Positions 1-5,322 of a stretch of DNA of 5,322 nucleotides are shown here, in pieces. The translations under genes and the position numbers were made by a program. Below the pieces are notes generated by a model. It made no database searches and was not told the DNA's origin. It worked only from the letters and a program-made list of their open reading frames with translations. Positions within the stretch are counted from its first letter, which is position 1. The number at the start of each line of letters is the position of its first letter. Source of the stretch: Clostridia bacterium (GTDB taxonomy: Bacteria > Bacillota_A > Clostridia > Christensenellales > Aristaeellaceae). The DNA is taken from contig JAFUPO010000260.1 of assembly GCA_017481185.1 (NCBI GenBank), positions 1-5,322 on the forward strand. The letters run 5' to 3'.

Positions 1-2
1 TG

Positions 3-1919
3 CGGGGCTGCCTTGTTGAGGCATCCTTTGCCCAGGCCAACAGCCTTGCCCTTGGGGATCGTATCACCATTGAATTAAACGGCATGGAGTGGCCCTTTAT
101 CGTTCGTGGCTTGTGTACCTCCCCTGAACACATGGTTACCACCCAGGGGGTGGCCAATGATCCCCTTCATTATGGCTTCATGATCGTCAACAGCCAGGCG
201 CTCGCCGGTATCCCCTGGAATGAATGTGCCCTGGGCCTGGCGCCTGACGCTGACCACGACGCGCTGCGGGCCTCCATCAAGGCCATGTTTCCTCAAGCAT
301 TTGTTTTGGATCAGGATGCCCACGCCTCCACCAAGGCCATCAGCTCGGACATTGTGATGTTCTCCAACCTCTCCATCCTGTTTCCGCTGTTGGCCTTCAC
401 CGTGGCTTCTATGATCGTGCTCACCACGCTAAAGCGCCTCATTGAGAATCAGCGCTTGCAGATGGGCACCCTCAAATCCCTGGGCTATCGGGATTCAGCC
501 ATCGCCCGCCACTATCTGCAATATGCCATTTATCCTTCTCTGGCCGGGGCGCTGCTGGGCCTGTACACGGGCCGCATAAGCATCCCTTACATTCTCTGGG
601 ATCTGGAGGCCACCCGTTTCACCGTGCCCGCCCAAATGCAGGCCCCGGTTTCACTGGCCTCCTGGGGCGTATGCTTGGCGGCTGTTTTACTCAGCTGCGG
701 AATGTGCCTTATCGCCTACCGCAACTCTGCCAAAGAAGTCACCGCAGCGCTGCTTCGGCCCAAGCCGCCCAAGGCGGGCAGCCGCCTTTTTCTGGAACGC
801 CTCACCGGCCTGTGGGGGCGTATGGGCTTTAACAGCAAGCTGGTAGCCCGCAGCATCTTCCGCAACAAGGGCCGCACCTTCATGTCTTTGATAGGCATCC
901 TGGCCTGCAACGCCCTGATCATCACTTCTTTGGGCCTGACAGACTCCATGCGCTACACCGTTGCCCAGTATTATGAAGGCACTGTTCAATACGACCTTCG
1001 GGCTGATCTGACCTCCCAGGCAGGTAAACTGGAGGCCTACCAGCGCCGCCTGGATGCCGCTTTGGTAGAAGGTATCATGGAAACGGCAGCTACCCTTGAG
1101 GGCGGCGACGAGCTGCGCACCTCCACCCTCGTCATCTTAGAGGAGGAGCAGACCCTGCTCCATCTGGGCAAAAACCAATCCTATGCGCCCATCGCCCCTT
1201 CCGGCATTGCCGTGACCGAAAAGCTCCAGCAGGAAATGGGCGTTGCAGAAGGGGATCTGATCACTCTCTCCTTTCCAGCTGATGATGAAAGCGTTATCCT
1301 CCCGATTGTTCAAACCCTTTACAGCAACGTAGGCCAGGGCGTTTACATGAGCCGCGGCCAGTGGGAGTCCCTCCATAAAGGCCAATTCATCCCCACGGCG
1401 CTGCTGGTAGATGACCCCGGAGCCCTATGTGTGCAGCAGCTGGAGGATCTGGATGAGCTGGATACCCTCAAGTATCCTCTTGAGCAGCAGGAAGAAACGC
1501 TATCCATCCTCAATGCTTGCCTGGGTATCTTTTCCCTCTTGGCAGCTGCCGCGCTCCTTTTGGCTTTTATTATCTGCTATAACATGGGGCTGATTAACTT
1601 TATGGAGCGCAGCCGCGACTACGCTACTCTCAAGGTGCTGGGCTACCATCAAAAGGAGATCAAGCACCTAATCATCTCTGAAAACCAGCTGGTGGCCCTG
1701 GTGGGTACGGTGCTGGGCGTTTATCCCGGTATGCTGCTCACCAACGCTGTTATGAAAAGCTGTCAGCCCGAGGGCATGGTCAATTCCGGCCATGTGAACC
1801 TCCAGTCCATTCTCATTGCCAGCGCAGTGACCTTTGCCTTCTCCTATCTGATCCAGCGTTTTTTGACCCGCAAGGTTAAGACACTGGATATGGTGGCCTC
1901 CCTCAAATCTGTGGAATGA
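3..1919 (+). CDS. ABC transporter permease, two-unit FtsX/MacB type (5' end missing)
   Basis: Membrane subunit of an ABC exporter, or of a mechanotransmission-type ABC system, of the FtsX/MacB superfamily. The frame is open from nt 3, and the 27 codons before the first ATG (84) already encode family sequence (LGD at visible residues 17-19, SPEHM at 40-44, as in the MacB extracytoplasmic domain). The gene therefore begins upstream, and the ATG at 84 is internal. Of the 639 visible residues, hydrophobic segments lie near 118-142, 168-190, 218-239, 291-312, 501-527, 555-582 and 598-619. The typical FtsX cytoplasmic motif occurs twice, as MGTLKSLGYRDSAI (about 154-167) and YATLKVLGYHQKEI (about 540-553). 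This implies two FtsX units, with a second extracytoplasmic domain at about 315-500 containing its own EGD motif. One N-terminal membrane helix, and part of the first extracytoplasmic domain, lie outside the window. No Walker motifs are present, so the ATPase is a separate protein. It stops at TGA, 25 nt before the adaptor gene. The family is clear; the substrate is unknown. Confidence 0.93.
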   Translation, partial: RGCLVEASFAQANSLALGDRITIELNGMEWPFIVRGLCTSPEHMVTTQGVANDPLHYGFMIVNSQALAGIPWNECALGLAPDADHDALRASIKAMFPQAFVLDQDAHASTKAISSDIVMFSNLSILFPLLAFTVASMIVLTTLKRLIENQRLQMGTLKSLGYRDSAIARHYLQYAIYPSLAGALLGLYTGRISIPYILWDLEATRFTVPAQMQAPVSLASWGVCLAAVLLSCGMCLIAYRNSAKEVTAALLRPKPPKAGSRLFLERLTGLWGRMGFNSKLVARSIFRNKGRTFMSLIGILACNALIITSLGLTDSMRYTVAQYYEGTVQYDLRADLTSQAGKLEAYQRRLDAALVEGIMETAATLEGGDELRTSTLVILEEEQTLLHLGKNQSYAPIAPSGIAVTEKLQQEMGVAEGDLITLSFPADDESVILPIVQTLYSNVGQGVYMSRGQWESLHKGQFIPTALLVDDPGALCVQQLEDLDELDTLKYPLEQQEETLSILNACLGIFSLLAAAALLLAFIICYNMGLINFMERSRDYATLKVLGYHQKEIKHLIISENQLVALVGTVLGVYPGMLLTNAVMKSCQPEGMVNSGHVNLQSILIASAVTFAFSYLIQRFLTRKVKTLDMVASLKSVE

Positions 1920-1927
1920 TCTGACCG

Positions 1928-1934
1928 AAAGGAG
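1928..1934 (+). promoter_or_regulatory. Ribosome binding site of the adaptor gene
   Basis: AAAGGAG sits 10 nt before the ATG at 1945, within the 25-nt gap after the permease stop codon. It fixes the start of the adaptor gene and supports translation from a shared transcript. Confidence 0.8.
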
Positions 1935-1944
1935 TTTATCATCT

Positions 1945-3000
1945 ATGAAAAAGTTTACCGCTCTTCTTCTGGTGCTTTTGATGCTTCCCACCTTAGCCTT
2001 TGCCGAGGATCTGAGCCAGTACCCCACCGCCAGCGCCGTGGTAGAGGCTGGAACCACCCTCTATGTAACCGCTCCCTTTTCAGGCACTCTGGAGGATTTT
2101 GACTGGGCCGCGGGCGATGCTGTTTCTTTGAACGAAACTCTCTTTACCTATGAAACCCAGAAGGTCTATGCGCCCTTTAACGGCACCTTAGCCGCCCTTT
2201 TTGTTCAAAAGGGTGATGATGCTACTGCCGCGGCAAGCCGCTACGGCATGGCTGCCGCCATTGAGTCTGAGCATCCTTACCTGATTCAGGCTACTACCGC
2301 TACCGCTTACGATAAGAGCGAGAACAAGTTTATTCATGCCGGTGAACTGCTCTATTACAAGAGCACCGATAACTCCCGCATCAAGGGCACTGGCCGTGTT
2401 ATCGCCGTAACCAGCGCCGGGTATACGGTGGAGGTGCTCACCGGAGATCCTGAAATTGCCGAGTCTGTCAACCTCTACCGTGACAGCGACTATATCAAGG
2501 AAAGCAAGGTGGGCAAAGGCCGCTGCCTCACGGCTGATCCCATCCCTGTGCAGGCTGCGGGCCGGGTGGTAAAGGTTCATGCTTCACAGGGTAAGACCGT
2601 TAAGACTGGAGATATACTCCTTGAAACCCTGGCTCAGGACGCTGCTCCCACGGCCGAGCTCCAAGTGAAAGCGCCCAAGGCCGGCGTTGTCATCAGCCTT
2701 AGCTGCGCTCCCGGCCAGCAGGTCTACAAGGGCCAGCTGCTGGCCACCCTGGGCGATACCTCCAACCTGATCCTGACCGCCCAGGTGGACGAGGTGGATG
2801 TGTCCGCCCTGACGGTTGGATCCACCGTGACCGCCGTCTTGGATAGCCAACCTGACACAACTTACCAGGCCACGGTGACGGAAATCTCTCAATCCGGCAT
2901 CCAGAAGCAAAACGCCAGCTACTACCGGGTGGAGCTGTCCCTGCCCCAGGTGAAGGATCTGCGGCTGGGCATGAACGCTACCGTTTACCTGACCAAGTAA
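1945..3000 (+). CDS. Secreted HlyD/MacA-like efflux adaptor (membrane fusion protein) with four hammerhead repeats
   Basis: Extracytoplasmic adaptor expected to work with the FtsX-type permease encoded just upstream, as MacA works with MacB. Residues 1-20 form a signal peptide (KK, a run of Leu, then AFA before Glu21), which looks cleavable by signal peptidase I; there is no lipobox. Biotinyl-lipoyl-like half motifs with Gly residues 10 apart occur four times: APFSGTL at 43-49 with GD at 57-58, APFNGTL at 76-82 with GD at 90-91, AAGRVVKV at 204-211 with G216, and APKAGVVI at 243-250 with G257. The latter two match the canonical pair of MFP half-motifs but are separated by only about 10 linker residues (231-240) instead of a coiled-coil hairpin. 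Residues 105-195 are probably beta-rich (GTGRVIAV at 148-155). Residues 271-351, beginning DTSNLILTAQVDEVDV and ending LRLGMNATVYL, match the usual MFP beta-barrel region. The family is well supported; the transported compound is not known. Confidence 0.88.
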   Translation: MKKFTALLLVLLMLPTLAFAEDLSQYPTASAVVEAGTTLYVTAPFSGTLEDFDWAAGDAVSLNETLFTYETQKVYAPFNGTLAALFVQKGDDATAAASRYGMAAAIESEHPYLIQATTATAYDKSENKFIHAGELLYYKSTDNSRIKGTGRVIAVTSAGYTVEVLTGDPEIAESVNLYRDSDYIKESKVGKGRCLTADPIPVQAAGRVVKVHASQGKTVKTGDILLETLAQDAAPTAELQVKAPKAGVVISLSCAPGQQVYKGQLLATLGDTSNLILTAQVDEVDVSALTVGSTVTAVLDSQPDTTYQATVTEISQSGIQKQNASYYRVELSLPQVKDLRLGMNATVYLTK

Positions 3001-3007
3001 TCATCTG

Positions 3008-3014
3008 AAAGGGG
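3008..3014 (+). promoter_or_regulatory. Ribosome binding site of the TetR gene
   Basis: AAAGGGG lies 10 nt before the ATG at 3025, in the 24-nt gap after the adaptor stop codon. The spacing equals that of the preceding gene, and no promoter-like hexamers or terminator fit in this gap, which supports co-transcription. Confidence 0.7.
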
Positions 3015-3024
3015 AATTTCTGCT

Positions 3025-3609
3025 ATGGCATCTGCCTTTTCCCCCACCGAACGGGAAGCCATTGATAAACTGCTGGTGCAGGCGGCCCGGCAATGCGCCG
3101 CCACCATCGGTATCCGCAAAACCACCCTGGAGCAACTAACCCAGCAGGCGGGCATCTCCAAGTCAGCCTTCTACAAGTTTTACGAAAGCAAGGAGCATCT
3201 GTTCTTCCGCATCATGGAGGAATGGCACGCCAAGGTTTACAGCGCTGCGGAGGAGGCGCTGAAAACCTCTGCTGCCTTGCCTATGAAAGAGCGGGTAGCC
3301 AAGGCGCTCCTATCCGCCTTCGACGCTATGGAGCAAGGGGGCATGAACGCCGCTTTTTCACAGGAGCTGCCCTATCTTCTGCGCCGCCTGCCCCCGGAAA
3401 TACTGGATGAATCCTACCGCACCGATGAAGAGCATATTGCCGCTCTCATCGATCTTTGCGGTGTCGACTTCACCGTGCCCCGTGAAACAGTGCAGGCCAT
3501 GCTGATGATCCTGGTCACCAGCCTGCCCGGTCACCAGCGGATAGGCCCCCTGTACCGCCCCGCTCTGGAGCTGCTGGTTCACTCCCTCTGCGAACAGATT
3601 ATTAGGTAA
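3025..3609 (+). CDS. TetR/AcrR-family transcriptional regulator
   Basis: Ligand-responsive DNA-binding repressor of the TetR/AcrR family; the 194-aa length is typical. The N-terminal helix-turn-helix is plain at residues 30-61: IRKTTLEQLTQQAGISKSAF followed by YKFYESKEHLFF, matching the family pattern T-x-x-x-I/L-A-x-x-A-G-x-S-x-x-x-F/L-Y-x-x-F-x-x-K-E-x-L. The remaining mostly helical part (about 65-194) would be the ligand-binding and dimer domain; as usual for this family its sequence does not reveal the ligand. It is the last gene of the permease-adaptor operon, so autoregulation of that operon is the simplest inference, with the operator expected upstream of the window. Its stop codon is followed within 5 nt by the first arm of the intergenic palindrome. 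The protein looks full length with no missing motif. Confidence 0.92.
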   Translation: MASAFSPTEREAIDKLLVQAARQCAATIGIRKTTLEQLTQQAGISKSAFYKFYESKEHLFFRIMEEWHAKVYSAAEEALKTSAALPMKERVAKALLSAFDAMEQGGMNAAFSQELPYLLRRLPPEILDESYRTDEEHIAALIDLCGVDFTVPRETVQAMLMILVTSLPGHQRIGPLYRPALELLVHSLCEQIIR

Positions 3610-3614
3610 TATAT

Positions 3615-3660
3615 GCGAGAGAGGGGAGTTCTTTTCGAAAAAAGAACTCCCCTCTCTCGC
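3615..3660 (+). terminator. Perfect 21-bp hairpin after the TetR gene, likely transcription end
   Basis: The arms at 3615-3635 and 3640-3660 pair perfectly over 21 bp around a CGAA tetraloop, 5 nt after the TetR stop. The upper stem contains a TTTT/AAAA step, so the T-run is within the hairpin rather than after it; downstream there is CGCTCTCACCCC, not a T-tract. It would strongly protect the operon's 3' end and may stop transcription, but it is not a textbook intrinsic terminator. Confidence 0.5.
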
Positions 3661-3715
3661 GCTCTCACCCCAAGAAAACCATTTAATAAAAGTTTTTGAA
3701 GGGAGAGCGCGAGAG
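3654..3715. other. Alternative central hairpin, mutually exclusive with the two flanking hairpins
   Basis: CTCTCGCGCTCTC (3654-3666) is the exact reverse complement of GAGAGCGCGAGAG (3703-3715). Further inward AAAAC (3675-3679) can pair with GTTTT (3692-3696), leaving an AT-rich apical loop at 3680-3691. Forming this hairpin consumes the lower right arm of the left hairpin and the lower left arm of the right one. A T6 run on the + strand (3723-3728) follows the stem by 7 nt, and a similar run on the - strand (3638-3643) follows by 10 nt, both further away than in classical terminators. Confidence 0.55.
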
Positions 3716-3747
3716 GGTGCCCTTTTTTCAAAAAGGCACCCTCTCGC
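3709..3747 (-). terminator. Hairpin after the L,D-transpeptidase gene, likely transcription end
   Basis: The arms at 3709-3721 and 3735-3747 pair perfectly over 13 bp. The stem can extend by four A-T pairs if C3722 bulges out, leaving a TTCA loop. It lies 18 nt past the stop of the minus-strand L,D-transpeptidase gene. As with its partner, the T/A run is in the apex and not behind the stem, so termination is likely from position and stability but not proven by a T-tract. Confidence 0.5.
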
Positions 3748-3765
3748 ATATTATTAACAATGCCA

Positions 3766-5205
3766 TTACTCCGCGTGGGCGGCGTTGATGGCGTCGATCT
3801 GCTCCACCTTTAAAACCGGCGAGCAGTAGGGGCACTGGGTCAAAGACGCATAGGGTTCCTCGTCAAACTGCCCATAGGTGAAAATGGACAGGGGCAGAAA
3901 CTTAGCCCTAACGCCGTAGCAATTTTCGCCCCGGTGATAATTCTTGCCGCCGTCATCATTATAATAGAGCAGCAGATCGTCCTCAGGGTATTCCAGCTGG
4001 CGGCCCTGGTAATCCTCCCAGATGACCAGCTTCACATTCTTTTTGGCAACGCTCTTGTAGAGCTTGTTCCAGATCCAGTTCATGTTGATGCCATCCTGGT
4101 TCTTCAGCCGCTGTACCCGGATGCAGCCATGGCTGGCGCGATTGCCCAATTTGGGCTCGGTGGTCTCGTATACCTTGGTATCGCCCCGCTTGATATGGGG
4201 CACCTCATGGAGGATGTCGCCATCATTGAAGCGGATGCCGTAGGAACAGCTGAGCTTGCCGGAGGGGAACTCGCCCACCGGGCTCACCAGGAAGAACTCG
4301 CCGGAGCGGGTCTCGTTGTAGGGATCCTCCTCGGTGCCCAGGCCGGTAGAGCACAAAAGATCCGCAATGATCTGCCCATCCTGGAAGATGTACAGCCGCT
4401 GGGTCAGCTTGTCCACCACCATGCCAAACTCGGTGTTGCCCACCTGGCGCTCCTTCAAAAGCTCGGTGGGCACATAGCCCTGGGTAAACTCGTTCCATGC
4501 CTTGATCTCAGAATAAATAAAAGAGGAAGAATAGCACTCAATCAGAGACCAGCCGTTATCCAGATGCTCCAATACGTGCACGCCCTGGCTGTAGCAAGTG
4601 ATCTCCGCAATAGCCTGCGAATCCTCAGAGGGCTCAGCCCGCAGGAAAATCTGATCCTTCTGTTCACCGTCGATCACCGTCATGGGCGCCATGAGCATAT
4701 TCCAAACAGCCTCTTCATCGCTGATGTCCATGGGGGTGCGCCAGTAGCAGTTTTCGTGATCGCAGACATAGGGGCTGTCCATAGCCGGGTAATGGCCCTC
4801 TGGCTGAAGGATTTCCTCAGGCTCCTCCTCAATGGTCTGCACCAAAGGCACCGCTTCCATCTCCCGCTGGGTCACGGTCAGGGGGGCTGTTACCGTTTCG
4901 CCGTTCACCGTTAAAGAGAGGGTATACTCCCCGGGATCCACATCCTCGCCCCAATAAGTTCCGTCCCAGGCAATGGAGTTAGCTCCAAACATGGCCTCAT
5001 ACTCTTGGGTAATGGCCGCCGCCATTTGCCCCGAGCCATCTATCACAACCAAATCGCACAGGGCATTTTCAGCAGCGAAAAATGTAAACAAAAACGAGCG
5101 CCCCGGGCTAACGCTCTGAGGTACATCAATAAAATACGGCGACGCCGCCCAGGCGGTCACCGGCAACAGGCACAGGATCAACAAACCCACCAGCAAGCGT
5201 TTCAC
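3766..5205 (-). CDS. Exported L,D-transpeptidase (YkuD) with FlgD-like Ig, SH3-like and C-terminal Cys/His module
   Basis: Cell-wall enzyme expected to cross-link peptidoglycan stem peptides through a catalytic cysteine (3-3 type links), or to act on related peptides, outside the membrane. Domains in order: signal peptide 1-20 (AWA then AS); an Ig-like fold at about 28-113 resembling the FlgD Ig domain (NSIAWDGTYWGEDVDPGEYTL region, 76-95); an acidic linker with C148 and C153 before the segment MDISDEEAVWNMLMAPMTV; an SH3-like domain at about 185-250 (LRAEPSEDSQAIAEI to GYVPTELL); the YkuD domain at about 258-396 with H333 and the signature SHGCIRV at 358-364, C361 being the nucleophile; and a C-terminal module at 412-465 with YH (423-424), C429 and CPYC (458-461). 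The first conserved His is followed by Glu (LHEVPH) rather than the common Gly. Eleven cysteines remain in the mature protein. The start is GTG at 5205, chosen because a GGAGGG site lies 10 nt upstream and an in-frame stop precedes it. It converges on the efflux operon and is transcribed separately. Confidence 0.93.
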   Translation of the reverse strand: MKRLLVGLLILCLLPVTAWAASPYFIDVPQSVSPGRSFLFTFFAAENALCDLVVIDGSGQMAAAITQEYEAMFGANSIAWDGTYWGEDVDPGEYTLSLTVNGETVTAPLTVTQREMEAVPLVQTIEEEPEEILQPEGHYPAMDSPYVCDHENCYWRTPMDISDEEAVWNMLMAPMTVIDGEQKDQIFLRAEPSEDSQAIAEITCYSQGVHVLEHLDNGWSLIECYSSSFIYSEIKAWNEFTQGYVPTELLKERQVGNTEFGMVVDKLTQRLYIFQDGQIIADLLCSTGLGTEEDPYNETRSGEFFLVSPVGEFPSGKLSCSYGIRFNDGDILHEVPHIKRGDTKVYETTEPKLGNRASHGCIRVQRLKNQDGINMNWIWNKLYKSVAKKNVKLVIWEDYQGRQLEYPEDDLLLYYNDDGGKNYHRGENCYGVRAKFLPLSIFTYGQFDEEPYASLTQCPYCSPVLKVEQIDAINAAHAE

Positions 5206-5215
5206 GAAATCGTAA

Positions 5216-5221
5216 CCCTCC
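5216..5221 (-). promoter_or_regulatory. Ribosome binding site that fixes a GTG start
   Basis: On the minus strand GGAGGG ends 10 nt before GTG (5205-5203). No ATG lies between them, and an in-frame TAA lies just upstream of the site. The GTG is directly followed by the Lys-Arg-Leu-Leu start of a good signal peptide, so GTG is the start. Confidence 0.8.
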
Positions 5222-5251
5222 GTTTAAAAATTCTTCCGTAAATATAACGAA

Positions 5252-5275
5252 AGAAGCGGGGCGAACCCTGCTTCT
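5252..5275 (-). other. Small hairpin in the leader of the L,D-transpeptidase gene
   Basis: On the minus strand AGAAGC pairs with GCTTCT (6 bp) and GGG with CCC (3 bp) across a bulged A, leaving a 5-nt TTCGC loop. It is followed by TTCGTTATATT, only a weak T-rich tail. It could be the terminator of a minus-strand gene beyond the window, or a leader structure; neither can be settled here. Confidence 0.35.
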
Positions 5276-5304
5276 ATCTTACACTAATCTTCTCTTTGAC
5301 GCAA
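5276..5304 (-). promoter_or_regulatory. Weak sigma-A-like promoter candidate for the L,D-transpeptidase gene
   Basis: On the minus strand TTGCGT (5304-5299) and TAAGAT (5281-5276) are separated by exactly 17 nt. The matches are only 3/6 and 4/6 to TTGACA and TATAAT. Transcription would start near 5269, giving a leader of about 64 nt that contains the ribosome site but only part of the small hairpin at 5252-5275. It is listed because it is the best-spaced pair in the short upstream region, but chance is a real alternative. Confidence 0.22.
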
Positions 5305-5322
5305 TGCTTGACAGGCGAAAAA

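Larger units (their letters stand above)
3611..3751. repeat. 141-bp nested inverted repeat between convergent genes
   Basis: The segment begins with ATATGCGAGAG (3611-3621) and ends with its exact reverse complement (3741-3751). Inside are two hairpins (3615-3660 and 3709-3747). Each has a GCGAGAG arm at one end and CTCTCGC at the other, giving four copies in alternating orientation (3615-3621, 3654-3660, 3709-3715, 3741-3747). The right arm of hairpin 1 and the left arm of hairpin 2 are also complementary over 13 nt (3654-3666 with 3703-3715). The sequence can therefore fold either as two side-by-side hairpins or as an outer stem plus a central hairpin. It fills nearly the whole gap between two converging genes. 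The structure is read directly from the sequence; its function as a bidirectional terminator, dispersed palindromic element or MITE-like insertion is inference. Confidence 0.85.

Noticed and set aside
84..86. ATG at 84 as the start of the permease gene
   Set aside because: The same frame is open back to nt 3, and those codons encode recognisable MacB-type sequence (SFAQANSLALGDRITIEL). No ribosome site precedes 84, and a membrane helix expected at the N-terminus is missing.
3093..3410. Alternative + strand frame inside the TetR gene
   Set aside because: Its product has no family features and lies wholly inside a well-supported TetR gene in another frame.
3615..3747. CRISPR-like or tandem repeat array from the four GCGAGAG/CTCTCGC copies
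   Set aside because: The copies alternate in orientation and are parts of hairpin arms. The intervals differ in length, and there is no direct-repeat/spacer periodicity or cas gene.
3934..4914. Long open frame of 326 codons on the + strand, antisense to the L,D-transpeptidase
   Set aside because: It mirrors the GC-rich coding strand, has no ribosome site, and its product is low-complexity (rich in Leu, Ala, His, Gly, Ile) without a recognisable domain. The opposite strand has clear domains and a catalytic motif.
3766..5205. The L,D-transpeptidase as part of one functional system with the efflux operon
   Set aside because: The genes converge, are separated by a strong palindromic boundary, and share no promoter. 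Adjacency alone does not support a joint function.
5241..5246. TATATT on the minus strand as a -10 box of the L,D-transpeptidase gene
   Set aside because: It is a good -10 match, but the sequence 16-18 nt upstream (around AGGGTT) has almost no similarity to TTGACA, and the resulting start would leave a very short leader.

Overview
The window looks like chromosomal DNA from a low-GC-phylum but GC-rich anaerobic Firmicute, most likely a gut Clostridia/Oscillospiraceae-type bacterium. This is inferred from the strong AGGAG-type ribosome sites, the G/C-rich third codon positions, a Gram-positive style FtsX permease plus exported adaptor, and an exported YkuD L,D-transpeptidase with SH3-like and Cys-rich modules. 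No rRNA, tRNA, CRISPR array, transposase or phage gene is visible.

Left part (1-3609, + strand): three tightly spaced genes that read as one operon. They are the 3' part of a large two-unit FtsX/MacB-type ABC permease (cut by the left window edge), a secreted HlyD/MacA-like adaptor, and a TetR/AcrR-family regulator. Gaps are only 25 and 24 nt and each downstream gene has its own good Shine-Dalgarno sequence. The ABC ATPase expected to power the permease is not in the window and is probably upstream. The likely job is export of, or resistance to, a lipophilic or antimicrobial compound, with the TetR protein controlling its own operon; the substrate cannot be read from sequence.

Middle (3610-3765): a 156-nt convergent intergenic region almost filled by a 141-bp nested inverted repeat (3611-3751). 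Two strong hairpins, one beside each gene end, share the same outer sequence. Their arms can re-pair into an alternative central hairpin plus an outer stem. It probably ends transcription from both sides, but lacks the classical arrangement of a stem followed directly by a T-run.

Right part (3766-5205, - strand): a 479-aa exported L,D-transpeptidase. Its order is signal peptide, FlgD-like Ig fold, Cys-containing linker, SH3-like domain, YkuD catalytic domain with SHGCIRV, and a C-terminal YH-C-CxxC module resembling the Ada-type metal-binding fold. It starts at GTG behind a clear ribosome site. The last 117 bases (5206-5322) hold its leader, a small hairpin, a weak promoter candidate and, at the edge, a perfect TTGACA on the + strand that may belong to a divergent gene outside the window.

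The two most distinctive items are the adaptor, which shows four hammerhead-type repeats and no coiled coil, and the nested palindrome between the convergent genes.
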